Below are positions 16,136 to 23,885 of a stretch of DNA of 64,000 bases, in pieces (position 1 is the first letter of the stretch; the number at the start of each line of letters is the position of its first letter). The notes under the pieces are model-generated. The model was not told the DNA's origin. It saw only the letters and a list, made by a program, of their open reading frames with translations, and did no database searches. The position numbers and the translations under genes were made by a program. The stretch comes from Achromobacter arsenitoxydans SY8 (GTDB taxonomy: Bacteria; Pseudomonadota; Gammaproteobacteria; Burkholderiales; Burkholderiaceae_B): assembly GCF_000236785.1 (NCBI RefSeq), contig NZ_AGUF01000064.1, positions 62,001 through 126,000 of the forward strand, given 5' to 3'.

Positions 16136-17767
16136 TCAGGCCGCCTTGGCCGCCAGCTTGGTCTTGTAGAGCCAGTCCTTGTAGTCGTCCAGGTCGCCGT
16201 CGAACGGGCTTACGCTGCCGTCGGCCACGATGATGAACTGGTCGGTGGTGGCGCGCAGCAGGTGGCGGTCGTGCGACACCAGCACGAGCGTGCCGTCGAA
16301 CTGCGCCAGCGCCGTGGTCAGGGCTTCGCGCGTTTCCAGATCCAGGTGGTTGGTGGGTTCGTCCAGCAGCAGCAGATTGGGGCGCTGCCAGACGATGAGC
16401 GCCAGCGCCAGCCGCGCCTTTTCGCCGCCGGAGAACGGGGCGATGGAGCTCGTCGCCATGTTGCCGTTGAAGTTGAAGCTGCCCAGGAAGTTGCGCAGCT
16501 CCTGCTCGCGCACCGTGGGCGCGATCTTCGTCATGTGCCACAGCGGCGATTCGTCGTGGCGCAGCATCTCGACCTGGTGCTGGGCAAAGTACCCGATCGA
16601 CAGGCCCTTGTTGAATTGGGTCTCGCCGGCCAGCGTGTCCAGTTCGCCGGCGATGGTCTTGATGAACGTGGACTTGCCCGCGCCGTTAATGCCCAACAGG
16701 CCGATGCGCTGGCCCGCCTGCAGCGAAAAGTTGATGCCGGACACAATGATCTTGTCGGACACGGCTTCCGTGGCTTCGTCCTCGATGCGGTAGCCGGCGC
16801 TGACCTTGTCCATCGTCAGCAGCGGATTGGGCGCGCGCAGCGGCTCGCGGAATTCGAATGAGAACTCGGCGGCGGCGCGCAGCGGGGCCACTTCTTCCAT
16901 GCGGGCCAGCGCCTTGATGCGGCTCTGGGCCTGGCGGGCCTTGCTGGCCTGCGCCTTGAAGCGGTCGATGAACGACTGCAGGTGCGAGCGCTGGCGCATC
17001 TGCTTTTCGATCATGCCCTGCGCCAGTTCGAGCTGCGCCGAGCGCTGGCGCTCGAAGGACGAGTAATTGCCCGAGTAGCGCTTGAGCTTGCGTTCGTCGA
17101 TGTGGACGATGACGTTGACCACGCCGTCCAGGAAGTCGCGGTCGTGCGAGATGACGATGAGCGTGCCCGGATAGCGCTTGAGCCAATCCTCCAGCCAGAT
17201 GATCGCGTCCAGGTCCAGGTGGTTGGTGGGCTCGTCCAGCAGCAGCAGGTCGGACGGGCACATCAGCGCCTGCGCCAGGTTCAGGCGCATGCGCCAGCCG
17301 CCGGAAAAGCTGGTGAGCGGCAGGCGCATCTGTTCCTGCGTGAAGCCCAGGCCGGTCAGCAGCTGTTCGGCGCGGGAATGCACGGTGTAGGCGTCGGCGT
17401 CGGCCAGCGCGGCGTAGATGTCGCCCATGCGCAGGCCGTTCTCGGCGCTTTCGGGCTCGGCTTCCAGCGCTGCGAGTTCCGCTTCCAGCTTGCGCAGCGT
17501 GACATCGCCGTCGATGGCGTATTCGATGGCGGGGCGGTCCAGCGCGGGGGTCTCTTGCGCCACGTAGGCCATGCGCCAGCTTGCCGGATAGTCAAGGTCG
17601 CCCTGGTCCGCGTGCAGCGTGCCGCGCAGGAGGCCGAACAGGCTGGACTTGCCGGCGCCGTTGGCGCCGATCAGGCCGATCTTGTCGCCGGGGTTCAGGA
17701 GCAGGTCGACCTTGTCGAACAAGGGCTTGACGCCGCGCATGAGTGAAACTTGTTGGAAGCGGATCAT
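16136..17767 (-). CDS. ABC-F family ATPase (YheS-like), lacking the C-terminal extension
   Basis: A 543-residue protein with two ABC ATPase domains and no membrane segments. Walker A motifs are GANGAGKSS and GINGAGKST; signatures are SFSGGWRMRL and PFSGGEKARL; Walker B runs are LLLLDEPTNHLDLDA and LLLLDEPTNHLDLET. The 80-residue linker between domains is the P-site tRNA interaction motif region (SHLQSFIDRFKAQASKARQ). Sequence is closest to E. coli YheS, a ribosome-associated ABC-F factor of about 637 residues, but this copy stops right after the second ATPase domain and lacks the basic coiled-coil tail. The ATG at 17767 has no obvious ribosome site. Confidence 0.9.
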   Translation of the reverse strand: MIRFQQVSLMRGVKPLFDKVDLLLNPGDKIGLIGANGAGKSSLFGLLRGTLHADQGDLDYPASWRMAYVAQETPALDRPAIEYAIDGDVTLRKLEAELAALEAEPESAENGLRMGDIYAALADADAYTVHSRAEQLLTGLGFTQEQMRLPLTSFSGGWRMRLNLAQALMCPSDLLLLDEPTNHLDLDAIIWLEDWLKRYPGTLIVISHDRDFLDGVVNVIVHIDERKLKRYSGNYSSFERQRSAQLELAQGMIEKQMRQRSHLQSFIDRFKAQASKARQAQSRIKALARMEEVAPLRAAAEFSFEFREPLRAPNPLLTMDKVSAGYRIEDEATEAVSDKIIVSGINFSLQAGQRIGLLGINGAGKSTFIKTIAGELDTLAGETQFNKGLSIGYFAQHQVEMLRHDESPLWHMTKIAPTVREQELRNFLGSFNFNGNMATSSIAPFSGGEKARLALALIVWQRPNLLLLDEPTNHLDLETREALTTALAQFDGTLVLVSHDRHLLRATTDQFIIVADGSVSPFDGDLDDYKDWLYKTKLAAKAA

Positions 17768-17921
17768 GAATGTAGGGCAGGGTGGCGCGGCATGCGCGCG
17801 GCTGGGCTCCCGCCACAGGGTGCGGCGCAAAAAAGGGAACCGGGGCGGGATCGCGCGTGCGTGATGGGACGGCTGGCGCGAAAGACGGGTCCGGCGGCCA
17901 TGCCGCCGGGTTGCGGGCCGT

Positions 17922-17927
17922 ATTGTA
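17922..17927 (-). promoter_or_regulatory. Candidate -10 element for the ABC-F gene
   Basis: Minus-strand TACAAT in the context GGTACAATACGG, 155 bases before the ABC-F start. The same hexamer occurs before psd. The -35 region is not recognisable, so the call rests on the -10 alone. Confidence 0.35.
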
Positions 17928-17990
17928 CCGGGCTACGGGGGCTTGTGCGGCGCGGCCGGCCAGCAGGCTGCGGCGCAGGGGAGCGCCGCG

Positions 17991-18860
17991 CTATCGCGCG
18001 GCGATGGCGGCAGCCAGCGCCAGCACGCGTTCCGCCTCTTGGGCATGCAGGTTTTCCACCAGCGCGCCGTCGACCACGGCTACGCCCTGGCCCGCGGCCT
18101 GGGCGGCGCGCCAGGCGTCCAGGCGCTTGCGCGCGGCGTCCAGTTCTTCGGGCGCGGGCGCAAAGGCGGCGTTGGCGGCGGCGATCTGTCGCGGGTGGAT
18201 GAGCGTCTTGCCGTCGAAGCCCTGGTCGCGGCCCTGGCGGCATGCGTCGGCAAGACCCGTGTCGTCGTTCAGGTCCAGGTGCACGCCGTCCAGCGCGGCC
18301 AGGCCGTGCGCGCGCGCCGCCATGACAGCCAGCGAACGGGCCAGCAGCGTTTCATTGCGCGAGGGCGTGTGGCGCGCGTGCAGATCCTTCACCAGGTCCG
18401 AGGTGCCGACGACGATGGCGGCCAGGCGGGGATGCCCGCCCGCGATCGCGTCCAGGCGCAGGAACCCCAAGGGCGTTTCGGCCATGGCCCAGAGCGGCAG
18501 GTCGGCCGGAGCGCCGGCCTCGTCCAGCGCGTGCGCCAGCGCGGCAAGCTGGGCGGGCGACTCCACTTTGGGCAGCAGCACTGCGTGCGCGCCGGCGCGC
18601 GCAATGGCGCGCACGTCCTGCGCGCCCCAGGCGGTGTCCAGCGCATTGATGCGCACGATGCACTCGCGGTGACCGTATCCGCCTTCGCGCAGGGCGGCGG
18701 CGACCTGCTCGCGGGCCTGGGGCTTGGCGTCGGGCGCCACCGCGTCTTCCAGGTCCAGGATCAGGGCGTCCGCGTCGAGATGGCGCGCCTTTTCCAGCGC
18801 GCGGGCGTTGGCGCCGGGCATGTAGAGGACGGAGCGGCGGGGGCGGATGGCAGTGGTCAT
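17991..18860 (-). CDS. HpcH/HpaI aldolase/citrate lyase (CitE-like) family protein
   Basis: A 289-residue TIM-barrel lyase of the CitE-like group. Visible are RRSVLYMPGANARALEKA, the metal-site DALILDLEDAV, IVRINALDTAWG, and the LPKVESPAQL segment with the catalytic Glu. No CitD, CitF or other citrate lyase subunits are nearby, so it is a stand-alone CitE-like protein; such enzymes act as malyl-, citramalyl- or related CoA lyases or thioesterases. Its start lies only 9 bases after the stop of a response regulator gene on the same strand, an unusual pairing. Confidence 0.88.
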   Translation of the reverse strand: MTTAIRPRRSVLYMPGANARALEKARHLDADALILDLEDAVAPDAKPQAREQVAAALREGGYGHRECIVRINALDTAWGAQDVRAIARAGAHAVLLPKVESPAQLAALAHALDEAGAPADLPLWAMAETPLGFLRLDAIAGGHPRLAAIVVGTSDLVKDLHARHTPSRNETLLARSLAVMAARAHGLAALDGVHLDLNDDTGLADACRQGRDQGFDGKTLIHPRQIAAANAAFAPAPEELDAARKRLDAWRAAQAAGQGVAVVDGALVENLHAQEAERVLALAAAIAAR

Positions 18861-18869
18861 GGCGAGGGC

Positions 18870-19592
18870 TCAGCGATTGGTGATTTTGCCAACGATGGCG
18901 ACGGGCGTGGTGCACACATAGCCCACACCGTACACGGTGCGTATGCCCATGTCGCCGCCAGCCTGCGCGCGCAGCTTGCGGCGCAGCCTGTGCATGTGCG
19001 CGTCCAGCCGGTGCGTATCGTAGGCTTCGGCGCTGGCGCCCAGCGCTTCGACGAGGCGGTTGCGCGACAGCGGCAGTGGCGCGGCCTGGATCAGTGCGCC
19101 GATGAGGCGGCTTTCGGTGTCGGTGATGTCCACGCACACCTGCGCGGGCGACGTCAGCGTTCGCCGCGCCGGGTCGAAGCGCCATGCGCCGGAGTCGGCG
19201 TCGTCGGCGTCGGCCGCGGGCACCACGCGCAGGCGGCGCGACAGCGCGACCAGGGTGGCGCCCAGTTCCGCCAGGTTGACCGGCTTGGTGAGGTAATGGT
19301 CCGCGCCCAGGCTCAGGCCCGAGACTTTGTCTTCGCTCAGCAGGCGCCCCGTGAGCATGATGATGCCCATGGAGGGATAGGTGGTGCGCAGGTGCGAGAC
19401 GCGCGCGAGGCCGTCGCCGTCGGGAAGCATGGCGTCCAGGACGAGGATGCCCGGCGTCACCGTCAGCAGCAGTTGATCCAGTTCGGCCAGCGAACCCGCG
19501 GTGAGGATGGCTTTGTCCAGGCCCAGGCTGTGGATGTACTCCGCGATGGTGTCGCGCCAGTCCCCGTGGTCATCGACGACGATGATCGTCAC
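18870..19592 (-). CDS. OmpR-family response regulator without adjacent kinase
   Basis: A 240-residue regulator from a GTG start. The receiver occupies about residues 1-120: acidic pair VVDDH, phosphoacceptor in ILVLDAMLPDG, switch threonine in IIMLTGR and lysine in LTKPVN are all present. A C-terminal winged helix (about 140-235) carries ITDTESRLIGAL, HMHRLRRKLRAQ and the closing VYGVGYV. No histidine kinase gene is adjacent. The next gene downstream is the CitE-like lyase with a 9-base gap, so both are probably on one transcript. Its target genes cannot be deduced from the sequence. Confidence 0.88.
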   Translation of the reverse strand: MTIIVVDDHGDWRDTIAEYIHSLGLDKAILTAGSLAELDQLLLTVTPGILVLDAMLPDGDGLARVSHLRTTYPSMGIIMLTGRLLSEDKVSGLSLGADHYLTKPVNLAELGATLVALSRRLRVVPAADADDADSGAWRFDPARRTLTSPAQVCVDITDTESRLIGALIQAAPLPLSRNRLVEALGASAEAYDTHRLDAHMHRLRRKLRAQAGGDMGIRTVYGVGYVCTTPVAIVGKITNR

Positions 19593-19924
19593 GGCGCCGC
19601 GCGCTCCGGCGCTCCGTGGGAAAACATGCGTTCCGCTCTTGTCATGCTACGGGTTCTTTTAGGAGGAAACTTCGTCCGCGCGGACACGCGGACGGCCGTG
19701 GCCGATACGGGTTGCATGGCAGGCGTCAGCGCAGAATATCATCATCGCCAATGCGGCGGCGCGGCATGGATCCAGGATGCCATCCAGAGGATTGATGAGC
19801 GGATGGGTGGTCAAAAAGTGAGCAGCCCGGTCCGCATCGCCCGAAAGGCCATCAGCCGGGCGTTTGCCTTTTTTTTATCCACAAATTCTGTGGATAAGAA
19901 AAACGCTGCCGGATACCGTCCGTT
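19593..19924. other. 332-base intergenic region with hairpin and paired DnaA boxes
   Basis: No convincing gene is seen here. The part near the response regulator holds a perfect hairpin CGTCCGCG/CGCGGACG (19673-19694) in that gene's leader. A TAGGAGG at 19660-19666 looks like a ribosome site on the plus strand but has no start codon at useful distance. The other end holds the inverted DnaA box pair described separately, inside an AT-rich patch. Confidence 0.6.
19875..19897. promoter_or_regulatory. Inverted pair of perfect DnaA boxes
   Basis: TTATCCACA at 19875-19883 and its exact reverse complement at 19889-19897 are separated by five bases. Both match the strongest DnaA box sequence at all nine positions. 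A run of T residues precedes and a run of A residues follows, extending the dyad. The A/T runs are on the wrong sides for a U-tract on either strand, which argues against a simple terminator. Possible roles: DnaA titration or reactivation site, or DnaA-controlled transcription. Confidence 0.65.
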
Positions 19925-20419
19925 TTAGGAAGGCAGCAGCTCGACGGGCACGCCCTCGGGCACCTTGCGCATCCGGTCGCGTTCGATGCGGGGCGGCGCG
20001 AAGCGCGTTTTGCGCGCAGCAGCATTTTGCAGCAGCACGGACAGCACCGAGCCCTTGTCCTGAATCCAGTGGGTCTTGCCCCGCAGCAGCTTCATGGCGT
20101 TCTCGGGCGTGCCCAGCCGGTACGTCATGGCGTTGATTTCCAGGGACGTCTTGCCGTTGAAGTTCGACTCGTCCTGCTCGGTGATGGCGGCCGCATCGAG
20201 GTTGTTGCTTTCGTGGTCGACGCGGTAGATGAACTTGAAGCCGTTGAACGGGTCCTGTACGACGATCAGCTTTTCCGACCCCGATATATCGGACATCATG
20301 CCCAGCACCCGCGATTCGACCATCTGGTTGCCGCGTTGTTCTTCGGTGTAGATGAAAACGGTGTAGCGTGCGCGGGGCGCGGGGGCCGGATTGGCCGGGA
20401 CGAGGCGAGAACGTTCCAT
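19925..20419 (-). CDS. Uncharacterised 164-residue protein
   Basis: I do not recognise this family. The predicted protein is soluble, without signal peptide or membrane helix. After a short proline/alanine-rich start it has a beta-rich core (RYTVFIYTEEQ, EKLIVVQDPFNGFKFIYRVD, FNGKTSLEINAMTYRLG) and a basic C-terminal tail (KTRFAPPRIERDRMRKVPEG). The ATG at 20419 is one of two possible starts; a longer form would begin at 20470. Codon use resembles that of its neighbours, so it looks resident rather than recently acquired. It lies 69 bases downstream of the acetyltransferase gene on the same strand and may share its transcript. Confidence 0.6.
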   Translation of the reverse strand: MERSRLVPANPAPAPRARYTVFIYTEEQRGNQMVESRVLGMMSDISGSEKLIVVQDPFNGFKFIYRVDHESNNLDAAAITEQDESNFNGKTSLEINAMTYRLGTPENAMKLLRGKTHWIQDKGSVLSVLLQNAAARKTRFAPPRIERDRMRKVPEGVPVELLPS

Positions 20420-20488
20420 ACCTGACTGGAAAAGTGCGGGAAGGGCGCGAGGCCCGGGGGACTGATGCAAAGAACGAGAAGCGAAGGC

Positions 20489-21088
20489 CTACCGGGGATG
20501 GCGCAAGCGCGCCAGCAGGCGGGCTTTCACCGACGGCCAGTCCTCGTCGAGGATGGCGAAATAGACCATGTCGCGCGCGCGTCCCGACTGCGCGATCAGG
20601 TGCTTGCGAAAGACACCTTCTTCAACGCCGCCGATGCGGAGTATGGCTTGCCGCGACTGCGTATTGCTCAACTCCGTCTTGAACACGACCCGCATGATAC
20701 CAATTGTTTCAAAAGCGTGCTGTAGCAGCAGGAATTTGGCTTCGGTATTGGCGCCGGACCGCTGGCTGGCGGGGGTGAGCCAGGTGCCGCCGATCTCAAG
20801 CCGCTTGTGGGCCAGGGCGATATCCATATAACGCGTGGCGCCGATGATGCGGCCGGTGCCTTGCTGCACGATGACAAAGGGCAGGCAGGCGCCGGCGCGC
20901 TGGCCCGCAAGCGCGCGCTCGACATAGCGCCGCATGTCGTCGGGCGTGGCCACCGGTTCGGGCTGCAGGCGCCAGAGTTCCGGATGCAGGCCGATCCGGG
21001 CCAGTTCTTCGGCGTGGGCGGCGGCCATCGGTTCGAGGCGCACGATGTCGCCGCTGAGTGTGACGGGCTGCAGGTCGGGCGGTGCCAT
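20489..21088 (-). CDS. GNAT-family N-acetyltransferase (RimJ/RimL type)
   Basis: A 199-residue GNAT protein. The core is intact: strands around FVIVQQGTGRIIGATRYMDI, LEIGGTWLTPASQRSGAN where acetyl-CoA pyrophosphate binding occurs, and MRVVFKTELSNTQSRQAILR, the RimJ/RimL-like segment with the conserved Asn. The closing part GVFRKHLIAQSGRARDMVYF matches family members acting on protein N-termini or small amines. The ATG at 21088 follows GAGG. It is divergent from the FAD oxidoreductase gene, with 84 bases between them. The substrate is unknown. Confidence 0.88.
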   Translation of the reverse strand: MAPPDLQPVTLSGDIVRLEPMAAAHAEELARIGLHPELWRLQPEPVATPDDMRRYVERALAGQRAGACLPFVIVQQGTGRIIGATRYMDIALAHKRLEIGGTWLTPASQRSGANTEAKFLLLQHAFETIGIMRVVFKTELSNTQSRQAILRIGGVEEGVFRKHLIAQSGRARDMVYFAILDEDWPSVKARLLARLRHPR

Positions 21089-21172
21089 GGCGGATCCTCG
21101 GTCGGCGCGAGGCTTGGATTCTACGCCGCGGCATTCTTGCCGAATATCCCGCGCGAGCGCAGAATGCGGCGC

Positions 21173-22408
21173 ATGAAAACAGACGTCGTGGTTCTTGGCG
21201 CGGGCATCGTGGGCGTTAGCGCGGCCCTGCATCTGCTGGCGGCTGGCCGTTCAGTGGTGCTGCTGGACCGGCGCGGGCCCGGCGAGGAAACCAGCTACGG
21301 CAACGCCGGCCTGATCGAGCGCGCAAGCGTCATCCCTTACGCCTTCCCGCGGGACTGGCGCAGCCTGTGGCGCTATGCGCGCAACAACACGCCCGACGTG
21401 CGCTACCACCCGGCGTTCCTGCCGCGCATCGCGCCGTGGCTGCTGCGCTATTGGTGGCATTCGTCGCCCCAGCGGCTGGCGCGGGCGGCGCAGGCGATGC
21501 TGCCGCTGATCGAGCGCAGCGTCGCGGAGCATGACGCCTTGATGCACGACGCGGGCATTTCGCACCTGTTCCGCCGCAACGGCTGGATCGACGGCGTGCG
21601 CTCCGAGGCGGGACTTGCCCGCGCCGCCGCCGAGGCCGAGGCGCTGGCGCCTTATGGTCTGAGCTACCGCGTGCTGGACCGCGCGGCCCTGGCGGCGCTG
21701 GAGCCTTCGCTATCGGCGCGCATGTCGGGCGCGGTGCATTGGCTGGACCCGGTCAATGTGTCGGACCCGGGGGCGGTCACGCGGGGCTACGCCGCCCTGT
21801 TCGAACGGCGGGGCGGCAAGATGGCGCGGGGCGATGCGCGCAGCCTGCAGGCGGCGGGCGATGGCTGGCGCGTCCAGGGCGAGCAAGGCCCCATCGAGGC
21901 CCGCGACGTGGTGGTGGCGCTGGGGCCGTGGTCCCTGGACGTTCTGCGCCCGCTGGGGTACCGCATTCCGATGGCGGTCAAGCGCGGCTATCACCAGCAC
22001 TTTGCGCTGGACCAGGGCGCGAGCCTGTCGCATCCGGTGGCGGACATCGAAAGCGGTTTCCTGGTGACGCCCATGACGCTGGGCGTACGGCTGACGACGG
22101 GAGCCGAGTTCGCGCCGCGCGATGCGGCGCCGTCGCCCGTGCAGATACAGCGGACCCGCGCACTGGCGGGCGAGCTGCTGCCGCTGGGAGCAGCGGTGGA
22201 ACGCGAGCCGTGGATGGGATGCCGGCCCTGCATGCCGGACATGCGGCCGGTCATTGGCCCCGCGCCGCGCCATCCGGGGCTGTGGATGGCGTTCGGCCAC
22301 GCCCACCACGGCTTTACGCTGGGGCCGGTGACCGGCAAGCTGCTGGCCAGCCTGATCACTCGGCAGGCGCCGGAGTTCGATCCGGCGCCTTATGGCTTGA
22401 CGCGTTGA
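21173..22408 (+). CDS. FAD-dependent D-amino-acid dehydrogenase-like oxidoreductase
   Basis: A 411-residue flavoprotein of the DadA/glycine oxidase family. The N-terminal dinucleotide-binding fold reads VVVLGAGIVGVSAALHLLAA followed by LLDRRGPGEETSYGNAG, the DadA-type FAD segment. The C-terminal part has VAVERE-like WMGCRPCMPDMRPVIG and the final FGHAHHGFTLGP, which contact the flavin. No Dad racemase or regulator is adjacent. It likely oxidatively deaminates a D-amino acid or a related amine. An ATG at 21164 would give three more residues and is an equal alternative. Confidence 0.88.
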   Translation: MKTDVVVLGAGIVGVSAALHLLAAGRSVVLLDRRGPGEETSYGNAGLIERASVIPYAFPRDWRSLWRYARNNTPDVRYHPAFLPRIAPWLLRYWWHSSPQRLARAAQAMLPLIERSVAEHDALMHDAGISHLFRRNGWIDGVRSEAGLARAAAEAEALAPYGLSYRVLDRAALAALEPSLSARMSGAVHWLDPVNVSDPGAVTRGYAALFERRGGKMARGDARSLQAAGDGWRVQGEQGPIEARDVVVALGPWSLDVLRPLGYRIPMAVKRGYHQHFALDQGASLSHPVADIESGFLVTPMTLGVRLTTGAEFAPRDAAPSPVQIQRTRALAGELLPLGAAVEREPWMGCRPCMPDMRPVIGPAPRHPGLWMAFGHAHHGFTLGPVTGKLLASLITRQAPEFDPAPYGLTR

Positions 22409-22434
22409 GGCGTGGCCCGGCGTCTTGATGCGCC

Positions 22435-23568
22435 TTAGCCTCGGGCGGCGAGCTTTTCGCGGCGCTGGCGCACGGCCAGGGCCAATGCGTCGAGCACGGG
22501 CTCGGTCTGGGTCCAGCCCAGGCAGGCGTCGGTGATGGACACGCCGCGGCGCAGCGGCTGGCCGGGCTTGAGGTCCTGGCGGCCTTCTTCCAGATGGCTT
22601 TCGATCATGACGCCCGTAATGCGGGCGTCGCCCTGGGCGAGCTGGGCGGCGATGTCGTTGGCCACGTCGACCTGGCGCAGGTGCGACTTGTTGGAATTGG
22701 CGTGCGAGCAGTCGATCATGACCTGTTCGCGCTGGCCGGCGGCGCGCAGCGCGGCGCAACAGGCGTCCACGCTGGCGGCGTCGTAGTTGGGGCCTTGCTT
22801 GCCGCCGCGCAGGATGACGTGGGTGTCCTGGTTGCCGCGGGTTTCGAAGATGGCGGCCATGCCCATCTTGGTCATGCCCATGAAGGCATGCTTGGCGCTG
22901 GCGGCGACCATGGCGTCGGCCGCGATCTGCACGCCGCCGTCGGTGCCGTTCTTGAAGCCCAGCGGGCAGCTCAGGCCGGAGCTCAGCTGGCGGTGGCTGG
23001 GGCTTTCAGTGGTGCGTGCGCCGATGGCGCCCCAGGCGATGAGGTCCGCGATGTATTGCGGGCTGAGCAGGTCCAGGAACTCGGTGGCGATGGGCAGGCC
23101 CAGGCCGCTGATGTCCAGCAGCAGTTCGCGGGCGCGGCGCAGGCCTTCGTTGATGCGGAAGCTGCCGTCCAGGCGCGGGTCATTGATGTAGCCCTTCCAG
23201 CCGACGGTGGTGCGGGGCTTTTCGAAGTACACGCGCATGATGATCAGCAGGTCTTGCTTGTGCTGTTCGGCGGCGTCGCGCAGCTTGTGCGCATATTCCA
23301 TGGCCTGCCCGTGATCGTGGATGGAGCAGGGGCCCACCACCAGCAGCAGGCGGTCGTCGCGGCCGTGCAGCACGTCGGCGATGTCGGCGCGGCTGCGCTC
23401 GACCAGCGTCTGGATGGCGGCGGAAACCGGCAATTCGTCCTGCAGGAGGGCTGGGGAAATCAGCGGACGCACCGCGCTGATGCGGGTGTCGTCAGTGCGC
23501 GTGTTGTCCTGGGTGGCGTCGGCCGCGCCGACCTCGCGGTCGTGCAGGGGGTCGTCAATGCGGGTCAA
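22435..23568 (-). CDS. aroG: 3-deoxy-7-phosphoheptulonate (DAHP) synthase
   Basis: This enzyme condenses phosphoenolpyruvate and erythrose 4-phosphate, the first step of the shikimate pathway. The class I signature is complete: LLVVGPCSIHDHGQAMEY, MRVYFEKPRTTVGWKGYIND, and IDCSHANSNKSH. The C-terminal RRGVSITDACLGW is also typical. The TTG at 23568 is chosen as start because GGAG lies six bases upstream and it gives 377 residues, close to the family length; there is no ATG nearby. Feedback type (Phe, Tyr or Trp) cannot be told here. A GATAAT -10 lies just upstream. Confidence 0.95.
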   Translation of the reverse strand: MTRIDDPLHDREVGAADATQDNTRTDDTRISAVRPLISPALLQDELPVSAAIQTLVERSRADIADVLHGRDDRLLLVVGPCSIHDHGQAMEYAHKLRDAAEQHKQDLLIIMRVYFEKPRTTVGWKGYINDPRLDGSFRINEGLRRARELLLDISGLGLPIATEFLDLLSPQYIADLIAWGAIGARTTESPSHRQLSSGLSCPLGFKNGTDGGVQIAADAMVAASAKHAFMGMTKMGMAAIFETRGNQDTHVILRGGKQGPNYDAASVDACCAALRAAGQREQVMIDCSHANSNKSHLRQVDVANDIAAQLAQGDARITGVMIESHLEEGRQDLKPGQPLRRGVSITDACLGWTQTEPVLDALALAVRQRREKLAARG

Positions 23569-23885
23569 GGGAAGCTCCGTGCCATAGATGCGGGAAAGAC
23601 CATCATTATCGCATTCGCGGCGGACCCGGCGCAGGCAGGGCCGGACAAGGCCCCGACCCGCGCCTGCAACATCCGGGGATTGCGTTCGCAAGGCGGATTC
23701 CCCTGCGCCTACGACTATCGGCGATAGGGGGTGAATTAACCCGTTAGCGATAAAGACACGTACGCAACGGATGCCGTAGCATTGATCCAAGTTATCCAAG
23801 CGGCCGCCTGAAAAGGCCCGCCCTATGCTGAGTAGGGCCTGTGCGAGGATCCATTCAGTGTGAACAGGCCCCAGGACGGTCAGCG
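23569..23885. other. 317-base divergent region between aroG and the REC-EAL gene
   Basis: No gene is seen. On the minus strand GATAAT (23605-23610) is a good -10 for aroG with about a 30-base leader; no matching -35 is clear. Three dyads are visible: TTGCG-TT-CGCAA (23680-23691), GGGTgAATTaACCC (23729-23742, imperfect) and a GCCCTA/TAGGGC hairpin before the plus-strand gene. Any could be an operator; none matches a motif I can name. Confidence 0.5.

Noticed and set aside
19660-19666. Perfect TAGGAGG ribosome-site-like sequence on the plus strand
   Set aside because: No ATG, GTG or TTG follows at usable distance with a sensible reading frame.
17943-19928. A 661-codon plus-strand open frame opposite the CitE and response regulator genes
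   Set aside because: Composition is that of an antisense shadow and both minus-strand genes have clear domains.
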